In this document: positions 1 through 6,069 of the stretch, piece by piece
Layout of the letters: the number at the start of each line of letters is the position of its first letter
How positions within the stretch are numbered: the first letter of the stretch is position 1
Origin: Bacteroidia bacterium
GTDB taxonomy: Bacteria > Bacteroidota > Bacteroidia > Bacteroidales > CAJPTX01
Reading direction: 5' to 3'
DNA length: 7,946 nucleotides
Assembly: GCA_905373625.1 (NCBI GenBank)
Contig: CAJPTS010000077.1
Coordinates: forward strand, 1-7,946
Notes under the pieces: generated by a model
What the model was told of the DNA's origin: nothing
The model's database searches: none
What the model saw: the letters and a program-made list of their open reading frames with translations, nothing else
Position numbers and translations under genes: made by a program

Positions 1-84
1 CTTTGAACCTTGTACTTTGAACCTGATGAAGCTTTGAACCTTGGACTTTGAACCTTGAACTTTGAACCTTGAACCTTGAACCTT
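1..84. repeat. Heptad-repeat block A (right arm only)
   Basis: The window opens inside a run of 7-base units, CTTTGAA, CCTTGTA, CTTTGGA and CCTTGAA, ending 7 bases before the start codon at 92. The period is broken once by CTGATGAAGCTT (23-34), a motif also present in blocks C, D and G. These units match the right arms of the full elements B, C, D, F and G, so this is probably the distal half of another element whose core and left arm lie before base 1. It forms the whole visible leader of the first gene. Confidence 0.9.
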
Positions 85-91
85 AATTCCG

Positions 92-994
92 ATGTTTTTC
101 ACAATCACCGCAGCAGACATAAACCGCTTCTTCCCTATCAATAACAGTTTTGACGACGCGTTTTTCACACGCTTCGTCGAAGATGTTTCCACCGCTCAGC
201 CCTTTACATGGCTGTTTGACGTCTGGAGTATGCAACGGCAGTTCCCTACATTCGCCGACTGGCTTGCCGAGGTTATGAAACACCTCCCCGAGGGCACACC
301 ATCATTTGAAGACGATGTAATCTTTTATCTCGCCGCCTCTGTATTCGAGGTAGCCATCCCGTACCTCGACGTAGTTATCTCGCGCGGAGGCATCGTAACA
401 GGAGATGGCAGAGGACTCGCACCAGCCTCCTCGCAAAGGGTAGAACGCCTCATAGAAGAAACCAAGGAACGACGCCGCAGAGCCTTTATTCTCCTGTTTG
501 ACCGCCTCGCAAAGCCCGTGTATCGCACAGCTTTCCAAATCGTAACGGGTTGTAATATCGGCGCATGGCAAACCACATTGTTCTCTCACCCGGACGACCT
601 CCGCATCGCAGGAGATTACATGTTATTCTTCTCACACTACGACCTGATAGTCACCAGCCAGCTCACGCTACAACTGATAGGACTCCCCGAGGAACTCATC
701 CGAAGGTTAGTAACCTTGGTTTATAACGGTCCTGTAACAGACCCACCCGAATATAAGCTAATCGCCCGCGCAAAGGTCTATATGCTATACGAACTACACC
801 GTCTGTTCCACAACCGCAATCTCGGCGGCGTAGAAGTCCCACCACGAAAAGAAGACTTTATCGCAGCAATAGACGGTATCCGCCACTGCGTACAAGACAA
901 CCTCGTAGCCTTCCCCGAGTACGACTGCAAAACAGACCCACTCCTAATCCTCCACCCTCTGGAAGTCAAGGAATGGAAAAACTTCTTTGTATAG
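92..994 (+). CDS. DUF6712-like Bacteroidetes phage protein (probable neck/head-tail connector)
   Basis: A 300-residue soluble protein with no signal peptide or membrane segment. It begins FTITAADINRFFP, and around residues 90-122 carries YLDVV, then LAPASSQRVERL, followed by a basic helix (EETKERRRR). An N-terminal 'ITaeDI..ylPi' start followed by a 'YLDVV...laPAS.eRVe.L' block is, from memory, typical of the DUF6712 family of Bacteroidetes prophages, which sits among head and neck genes. A role joining capsid and tail is therefore inferred, not shown. The second half (residues 166-240) is also predicted helical, which would suit a two-lobed protein. The ATG at 92 is chosen because the sequence before it is pure repeat; no Shine-Dalgarno sequence is seen, which is usual in Bacteroidetes. 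It is the first gene of a same-strand series. The family call is tentative; the coding call is strong. Confidence 0.72.
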   Translation: MFFTITAADINRFFPINNSFDDAFFTRFVEDVSTAQPFTWLFDVWSMQRQFPTFADWLAEVMKHLPEGTPSFEDDVIFYLAASVFEVAIPYLDVVISRGGIVTGDGRGLAPASSQRVERLIEETKERRRRAFILLFDRLAKPVYRTAFQIVTGCNIGAWQTTLFSHPDDLRIAGDYMLFFSHYDLIVTSQLTLQLIGLPEELIRRLVTLVYNGPVTDPPEYKLIARAKVYMLYELHRLFHNRNLGGVEVPPRKEDFIAAIDGIRHCVQDNLVAFPEYDCKTDPLLILHPLEVKEWKNFFV

Positions 995-1296
995 GTATGA
1001 GATGTAACACACCTAAAATACCCCAATCCTGAGTGTTAAACACAAACTGTGAAAATGTTAAATAATGTCGTATTAAACACCGAGTTTTTGTATCGGGTTC
1101 GCGCGAGGAGATCACTATTCTCCTTCTGTCAGCGCTGTAAAAAAATGCTAAAAAACATATATGGGGGGCTCAGATCTGCCCCACCCGAGGGGCTCACTGT
1201 CCCTTGGGGGCGGAGTCATCTTAGAGACCGCCTGGCACAGTAAAAAAGTATAAATAGCTCCCATCGGGGCTGAGCCATTTTTGGGTGGCACAGTAT
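995..1296. other. Structured non-coding stretch between genes
   Basis: No convincing gene is present. The stretch has a palindrome GTGTTAAACAC (1033-1043), with TTAAACAC recurring at 1073-1080. It also has a hairpin AGGAGA/TCTCCT with a 7-base loop (1106-1124) and a G-run hairpin GGGGC/GCCCC (1165-1182). A third hairpin, AGCTCC/GGGGCT with loop CATC (1256-1271), is followed seven bases on by five T. A direct repeat TGGCACAGTA occurs at 1233-1242 and 1286-1295, the second copy touching element B. The G-rich middle (1163-1270) differs in composition from the neighbouring genes. It could be a leader, a small RNA or a decayed insertion; no known RNA family is recognised. Confidence 0.5.
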
Positions 1297-1411
1297 AAGG
1301 TACAAGGTTCAAGGTACAAAGTACACGACAAGCGATTATAATTTGGGTTTTACTTTGAACTTTGAACCTCGTACTTTGAACCTTGAACTTTGGACTTTGA
1401 ACCTTGTACCT
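1297..1411. repeat. Inverted heptad element B, core in + orientation
   Basis: The left arm is AAGGTAC/AAGGTTC/AAAGTAC (1297-1323). The 29-base core is at 1326-1354 (GCGATTATAAT and GGGTTTTACT). The right arm, CTTTGAA/CCTCGTA/CTTTGGA/CCTTGTA, runs to 1411. The arms are complementary, so the transcript could fold into a long stem with the core in the loop. The right arm is roughly twice as long as the left. The start codon of the next gene lies 7 bases after the last unit. Confidence 0.92.
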
Positions 1412-1418
1412 AAATAAA

Positions 1419-3965
1419 ATGTTTTCCCTCTGGGCACTCTACGTTAAGAAGAACAATGCGCACAAGGTTGTAGAAATAGATGCGCAAACCGAGATAGCCT
1501 ACGAATGGCACTCACCCTATTTCAACGAACAGCCATCCGCGTCGTGGGACTTCTCCGTACCACGAACACCCTACAACGAAGCCCTCCTCCTAAACACCAC
1601 AGAAAACGGAGAGCTATACCCACTCTCCGAAGGGTACTTCGACGCCTACTTCCGTGGTCTCCCGTGGCAGGCAGACAGCGAAATAGACGAAGGGCTACTC
1701 ACCGTGGTAAAGATCTCCACTCGGCGCATCACATTGCAGTTCAAACAAGTATGCAGCATATTAGAACGCCTTATGCACAAAGACACACGAGGCATTGTGA
1801 CAATTTCTAACAACGTATCTGTAAGTACCCCATACAATAGCCGAGGCAGCATAGGTAGTCTCATCAACCCTACTTATTTCCTCTGTTTTGCCGAGACACT
1901 CCGCGCAACGGGAGCGGCAATTGTACACGACAAGCCTTTTTTAACACAGAAAGCCATCGTAGGTATAGCACTACCCGAGTTGCTAAAACTCATGTTACCG
2001 AACCTCAAGTTTGCAGACGCTACAGGAGACACCCTAAAAACGTGTTTTATAATTCCGAATGCGCCTAATTTTATCGGGAAGATTTCTCTGAATACCCAAA
2101 CATTATACAATCCGATAGTTTATAAGCCTAATAGTATCATTCGGGGTATTGCTACAAATGATGATTGCGGTGTGACGACCGAAACACCAGCCATATCACC
2201 CACTGTGAAATTAAATGGAACGCTTCAATTATGGGGAGGGCTAACAGCACGCGAGCTCCTCACAGAGCTTCTCTCGGCTTTTTCTTTACACCTCCGTGTA
2301 CGCACATTCCTCAATGCAGACAATACTACGCGCGACGAGTGCGAGATAATCTCCCCCTTGCGACAAGACAAAGACATGGGCGCACTCGGGAAACTCAGCA
2401 CATTTAAGTATTACACATTTAGCATCCCGCGGTATCCTACCGAGAGCGAACGTACACAGAACTATACCCCCGAATACGAGCCTTATACGCCTTTGCCACT
2501 CATGGCAGTACGAGAAGAAAAAAGCGACACTCCGCATGAGCGTTGGCGCTATTTTAACCGTCAGCAACTCGTACAATTCCATCCGCCCATTACAGACGGG
2601 GCAGAATACTATACCGAGAGCAAAGCAGAGGTTTCTACACTAAAGTATGATTGGGCTTCTAACCCTGTATGGTGGACTAAAAAGATGTTCCAAATGCAAC
2701 AAGTCGAAGACCCGTGGAATTACTATGCAGATAGTTGGGACATAAAGCGCCGACCAGAACAGTATTTCCCTCTAAATGAAGTTAAGAAAGAGTGGGGGAG
2801 AATCTTTGCCGTTATACCACGATATATACACATATCCTTTTACGAAAAACGTCCTAACTGTGTTAATCTGGACGACGACTATTACGTACTAACTAAAGAA
2901 GGACGATGGAAATACGTAGGGCATAAGGCAGAGACGCAACCACGAATCGTCCCGCATGTATCATACCGCGACCTGAAGCTTTGCAGAGGAAGAGTCATAT
3001 TTGCCCAAACACATCCACAAGAAGATGTGGTTTTGTGTTTTGATACGATTCGTGCTGTTTCTATTATGCAAAACATAAAAAGTAATGAAGAGATATATAA
3101 AGTAGAGCAAGATTATGCCACGGGGGTAATAACAAAAGAATACAAACAAGATAAACTCTGGTATGGGCTTGGGCTCTTCGAAGATCCCCGTGAGGAAGAA
3201 AACAGTAAGAGTAATGCGTGGAGATGGCTACCTGCCGTATATAAGACACACGATCCTCGTAAAGCGACTTTTAAATATCATGGGACCAAACGTACCACGA
3301 AACAGAATCATGCGTCAGGAATTACTCTTCTGAATGAACACCCCGCACCCGTAGATGTGACGTTGTACGACGCACACGGAGCCCCCCTCACCATGCCAAC
3401 CACTACCAGCTATAAACTTATAAACCCAGGGGGTGAAATACCAGGCGCGTGGGAAGAAACACTGCCACACAAATGGAATAATACTAGGGTGGTTTATAGC
3501 GAAGCGACTTTTAAAGTACAGAAATCGCCCTGCATTCATGCGCTCGACGTACCTACGCCTAGTGACAGTTCCTCTGAAACGCAGTTTTACCTCCGTACGC
3601 TGACAAGCCATACAATCGCAAAAAACGATTATTTGCACTGTTTGCTTTATGGGGGGAAAGTAGCGCCTGTATTAACATGTAATGGGCAGACGGTTAGAGA
3701 GTCTCTCACAGGCGTGGTAAACAGACATATCGAACGCTACACACGCGCCTATTACGCCATTCTCGCCACAGCCATCGAAGGAGAGCTTGAGACGTGGGAC
3801 GAAGCCATCATATTTGCCTCCCTCTTCTGGTATCCATACCCTTCTAATACAGATAGCCGCATCGGCTCTCAGCGTATCAACCACCTCTCCGTTACTCTCC
3901 GCCTGAACGAATGCCGAATCCGCAAAGTAAATGTTATACAATTCAACCGTACAGCCACACTGTAG
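1419..3965 (+). CDS. Large phage structural protein, tail/baseplate type (tentative)
   Basis: An 848-residue protein with no signal peptide or membrane segment. Near the N-terminus (about residues 41-56) it has ASWDFSVPRTPYNEALL, followed by a YFDAYFRGLPWQ segment. From memory this resembles large Bacteroidetes prophage proteins that start with a '..Y.F.iP.TP.N..lL' block and lie among tail genes. Around residues 274-293 it has an amphipathic LTARELLTELLSAF segment, seen in many tail-hub or tip-like proteins. The remainder is rich in aromatic residues and predicted beta strand, suiting an extracellular virion part. The start is the ATG at 1419; an in-frame TTG at 1404 lies inside the repeat and is rejected. 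Codon use drifts, with C-ending codons at both ends and AT-rich stretches near 2040-2170 and 3000-3330, suggesting a mosaic. The function is inferred; the coding call is very strong. Confidence 0.6.
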   Translation: MFSLWALYVKKNNAHKVVEIDAQTEIAYEWHSPYFNEQPSASWDFSVPRTPYNEALLLNTTENGELYPLSEGYFDAYFRGLPWQADSEIDEGLLTVVKISTRRITLQFKQVCSILERLMHKDTRGIVTISNNVSVSTPYNSRGSIGSLINPTYFLCFAETLRATGAAIVHDKPFLTQKAIVGIALPELLKLMLPNLKFADATGDTLKTCFIIPNAPNFIGKISLNTQTLYNPIVYKPNSIIRGIATNDDCGVTTETPAISPTVKLNGTLQLWGGLTARELLTELLSAFSLHLRVRTFLNADNTTRDECEIISPLRQDKDMGALGKLSTFKYYTFSIPRYPTESERTQNYTPEYEPYTPLPLMAVREEKSDTPHERWRYFNRQQLVQFHPPITDGAEYYTESKAEVSTLKYDWASNPVWWTKKMFQMQQVEDPWNYYADSWDIKRRPEQYFPLNEVKKEWGRIFAVIPRYIHISFYEKRPNCVNLDDDYYVLTKEGRWKYVGHKAETQPRIVPHVSYRDLKLCRGRVIFAQTHPQEDVVLCFDTIRAVSIMQNIKSNEEIYKVEQDYATGVITKEYKQDKLWYGLGLFEDPREEENSKSNAWRWLPAVYKTHDPRKATFKYHGTKRTTKQNHASGITLLNEHPAPVDVTLYDAHGAPLTMPTTTSYKLINPGGEIPGAWEETLPHKWNNTRVVYSEATFKVQKSPCIHALDVPTPSDSSSETQFYLRTLTSHTIAKNDYLHCLLYGGKVAPVLTCNGQTVRESLTGVVNRHIERYTRAYYAILATAIEGELETWDEAIIFASLFWYPYPSNTDSRIGSQRINHLSVTLRLNECRIRKVNVIQFNRTATL

Positions 3966-3969
3966 GGGC

Positions 3970-4140
3970 GAGGTACAAGGTTCAAGGTACGAAGTTTCCT
4001 CAGGTACGAGGTACAAGGTACGAAGTACCAAGTAAACCCCAGATTCTAATCGCTTGTCGCGTACTTTGAACCTCGTACCTTGAACCTGAAGAAGCTTTGA
4101 ACCTTGGACTTTGTACCTTGAACCTGTTGAAGCTTTTAGC
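3970..4140. repeat. Inverted heptad element C, core in - orientation
   Basis: The left arm of GAGGTAC/AAGGTTC/AAGGTAC units begins 4 bases after the stop codon of the large gene and is interrupted by a TTTCCTC stretch near 4003. The core is at 4031-4059 in reverse orientation (AGTAAACCCC then CTAATCGC). The right arm, CTTTGAA/CCTCGTA/CCTTGAA, includes two copies of the phase-breaking motif: CTGAAGAAGCTT (4086-4097) and CTGTTGAAGCTT (4124-4135). Confidence 0.92.
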
Positions 4141-4145
4141 TTTTA

Positions 4146-4169
4146 TTGTATTTTTGTACAACAATACAA
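4146..4169. promoter_or_regulatory. Small hairpin in the leader of the coiled-coil gene
   Basis: TTGTATT (4146-4152) and AATACAA (4163-4169) form a perfect 7-base inverted repeat with a 10-base loop, ending 6 bases before the start codon at 4176. This is the only leader in the window where non-heptad sequence separates the repeat from the gene. It could modulate translation or be an operator; neither is proven. Confidence 0.35.
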
Positions 4170-4175
4170 CCTAAC

Positions 4176-4439
4176 ATGAAACCCCCACCATATAACACCG
4201 CAGAACAAATCGCAGCACTGCGTACCGAGATTGCCGAGCTACGAAGCATGATCGCTGATTTACATGCTGCCTTTGTTGGCGACACATATCGCCCCGAATC
4301 TGGCTTCGTATACCGCGTTGCACAACTCGAAGCACAGACACAGGAGATTAAAGAAACACAACGACGCACAAAATGGTACTTCGCAGGACTCTCCACCGCA
4401 TCAGCAGGTATCGCCACAATGCTACAACTCCTTCTCTAG
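4176..4439 (+). CDS. Small coiled-coil protein with C-terminal membrane anchor (XhlA/holin-associated-like)
   Basis: An 87-residue protein. Residues 9-33 (AEQIAALRTEIAELRSMIADL) and about 45-62 (YRVAQLEAQTQEIKETQ) are coiled-coil-like heptads separated by a short GDTYRPESG linker. After a basic stop-transfer patch (RRTK, 63-66) comes a hydrophobic segment, residues 67-87, that ends the protein. This architecture matches small phage proteins such as haemolysin XhlA, a membrane partner of holin, so a lysis or membrane role is plausible. No sequence motif proves it, and a tail-linked or chaperone role is possible. The ATG at 4176 is preferred over an in-frame TTG at 4146 that lies in a hairpin. 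The stop codon is formed by TAGGTAC, which is itself a heptad unit of the next repeat. Confidence is high for coding, moderate for topology, low for function. Confidence 0.65.
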   Translation: MKPPPYNTAEQIAALRTEIAELRSMIADLHAAFVGDTYRPESGFVYRVAQLEAQTQEIKETQRRTKWYFAGLSTASAGIATMLQLLL

Positions 4440-4561
4440 GTACAGAGGTACGAGGTACAAGGTACGAAGCTTCATCAGATTCAAGGTACAAGGTACTAAG
4501 TACACGACGAGCGATCACAATCTGGGCTTTACTTTGAACTTTGAACTTTGTACTTTGAACC
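4437..4561. repeat. Inverted heptad element D, core in + orientation
   Basis: The element starts with TAGGTAC, whose TAG is the stop codon of the small coiled-coil gene. The left arm is GAGGTAC/AAGGTAC with the inverted motif AAGCTTCATCAG (4467-4478). The core is at 4505-4533, diverged in the middle (GCGATCACAAT in place of GCGATTATAAT). The right arm CTTTGAA/CTTTGTA ends directly at the start codon of the portal-like gene, with no spacer. Confidence 0.92.
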
Positions 4562-5941
4562 ATGGAACTTTTTTCTACCACCCGCGGCATCCCGATTGTT
4601 AGCCGAGAGGCAATGCCCCAAATTGAGAGATACGACGACGTCCGACTCTCGCAGACACCCACTATAAAGATACCATCACCCTCTTCCTCTGCAAAAGACG
4701 AACTCCGAGGCGCAGTAGCGTGGGGAGTGCGAAACAACCTACCTGGGCAAATGATAGAACAGGTGCGACGCAACCCATTGCTCTCGGCAGCCATGGAATT
4801 CAAATCGCTCCTCATGTGTGGCAACGGAATCATCCCCGTTCTCCGTACGCAAGACGGCGATAAATGGCACGACGTACCCTGTTACGAATACCCCGAAGTA
4901 AACGAATTCCTTGAAGAGAACGACGTCAACGGTTGGTTCGCCGAGCAGTGCCTCGACCAAGCCGTCTTCAATAACGCCTTCGCAGCCATCGTATATGACC
5001 CCTCGGTAAAGAAGATTACAGAACTCCACCACCTCGAAGCATACTTCTCGCGATGGGAAGAAGCAGACCCCCAGACGGGCGTTGTAAAACACCACTTCTA
5101 CTCAAATCAGTGGGAAGTAGGTACACCTGCCGAAGACGTACTCATATCTCGCGTACTACCACCACATTATACCACCCGCGCTCTGCGTTACATCACAGGG
5201 CTCGAAAAAGACCCACGCGGCATATATACACACACCAAAGAACGCCGATTCGTAGTCCCCGTACAGTTACCCTCGCTCGGCAAACCCTACTACGCACGCG
5301 CTTGGTGGCAGTCACTAGCCGATAGCGGATGGCTGGACTTCGTACAGGAAATCCCCGAATACAAACGCGCACTACTTAAGAACGCCACCATTCTCAAATA
5401 CCACGTAAAAATACACTCCGAATTTTGGCGACACTATTACGCAAAAACAGGCGCAACAAGCGAACAACAGAAGCTACAAGCACAACAGGCCTTCTTTGAC
5501 AACCTCGACAAATTCCTCTCCAACAACAAAAACTCAGGGCTCTCATTCATTTCTGAGCAAATGCGCGACGGGAACGAGCAGCAAAACGCCATCACCATCG
5601 AACCCATTAAAAACGAAGCAGGAACGGGCGGAGAGATGCTCGCAGACCTCGAAGAGGTATCTAACATCCTCGCCTACGGAATGGGCGTACACCCCTCCCT
5701 GATAGGCGCCTCGCCAGGCAAAAATAAAAGCATAAACGGCACAGAAGCCCGCGAACTTTTCATTATCAAACAAGGACTCCTTGCCCCCATCCGAGAGCGC
5801 CTACTGCGCCCCTTATACGTTATCAAACGCTTCAACGGATGGCCAGACGCACTCCACTTCAAAATCGCAAACCTCGAACTCACCACCCTCGACGCGAACA
5901 CCGGCGCACGCCGAGTGATCTCACAACCCATGATAGACTAG
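4562..5941 (+). CDS. Phage portal-like protein
   Basis: A 459-residue protein with the shape and late motifs of a phage portal, the ring at one capsid vertex through which DNA passes. It has an early helix around RRNPLLSAAMEFKSLLMCGNG (69-89), a segment NNAFAAIVYDP (137-147) like the portal wing, and ITELHHLEA at 152-160. Near the C-terminus EEVSNILAYGMGVHPSLIGA (364-383) is the typical 'I...fGVpp.liG' portal signature, followed by GTEARELFIIKQ (393-404) and LRPLYVI. The length is normal for a portal and the protein appears complete. The start at 4562 directly follows the repeat, and a start further upstream would translate repeat only. The stop TAG overlaps the first unit of element E. Placement after a tail-like gene is unusual for a phage. 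I consider portal likely rather than certain; no catalytic motif is expected. Confidence 0.75.
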   Translation: MELFSTTRGIPIVSREAMPQIERYDDVRLSQTPTIKIPSPSSSAKDELRGAVAWGVRNNLPGQMIEQVRRNPLLSAAMEFKSLLMCGNGIIPVLRTQDGDKWHDVPCYEYPEVNEFLEENDVNGWFAEQCLDQAVFNNAFAAIVYDPSVKKITELHHLEAYFSRWEEADPQTGVVKHHFYSNQWEVGTPAEDVLISRVLPPHYTTRALRYITGLEKDPRGIYTHTKERRFVVPVQLPSLGKPYYARAWWQSLADSGWLDFVQEIPEYKRALLKNATILKYHVKIHSEFWRHYYAKTGATSEQQKLQAQQAFFDNLDKFLSNNKNSGLSFISEQMRDGNEQQNAITIEPIKNEAGTGGEMLADLEEVSNILAYGMGVHPSLIGASPGKNKSINGTEARELFIIKQGLLAPIRERLLRPLYVIKRFNGWPDALHFKIANLELTTLDANTGARRVISQPMID

Positions 5942-6069
5942 GTACAAGGTACTAGGTACGAAGTACCAAGTAAACCCCAGATTATAATCGCTTTGCGCTG
6001 TATTCTCTCGTCTTTTGTCTTTCGTCTCTCGTCTTTACTTTTAACTCTTAACTCTTAACTTTTAACTCT
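5939..6069. repeat. Inverted heptad element E, core in - orientation, with divergent heptad arm
   Basis: The element begins TAGGTAC, overlapping the portal stop codon. The left arm is AAGGTAC/TAGGTAC/GAAGTAC. The core is at 5969-5997 in reverse orientation (AGTAAACCCC, ATTATAATCGC). The far side has different heptads: CTCTCGT, CTTTTGT and CTTTCGT (about 6003-6037), then CTCTTAA/CTTTTAA (about 6041-6069), running up to the ATG at 6070. The reverse complement of 5990-6027 matches the stretch next to the core in element F (6862-6890), so E and F form a subfamily. Confidence 0.9.

Noticed and set aside
1049..1243. 64-residue open frame in the intergenic stretch
   Set aside because: It starts at a GTG, overlaps three hairpins and a direct repeat, and has an arginine-rich, low-complexity composition with no recognisable domain.
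1256..1282. Terminator after the first gene
   Set aside because: The stem has only six pairs including a G-T pair, and the T run begins seven bases after it; too weak to call.
1335..1346. TATAAT promoter inside the repeat core
   Set aside because: The motif is lost in cores D and G, no -35 or Bacteroidetes -33/-7 pair is placed correctly, and two cores point the wrong way for the genes.
1297..1411. CRISPR array
   Set aside because: Units are 7 bases, contiguous and degenerate, with no unique spacers and no cas genes.
1404..1418. Upstream TTG start for the large structural gene
   Set aside because: It lies within the heptad arm; the ATG at 1419 gives a complete protein.
3970..4140. Integron attC sites
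   Set aside because: The gene-flanking inverted repeats suggest it, but the conserved attC end motifs and an integrase are not seen.
4264..4602. 112-residue + strand open frame
   Set aside because: It overlaps the coiled-coil gene out of frame and then translates repeat element D into the portal start.
4348..4833. 161-residue reverse-strand open frame
   Set aside because: It runs through repeat element D and the antisense of the portal-like and coiled-coil genes; heptads are easily open in one frame.
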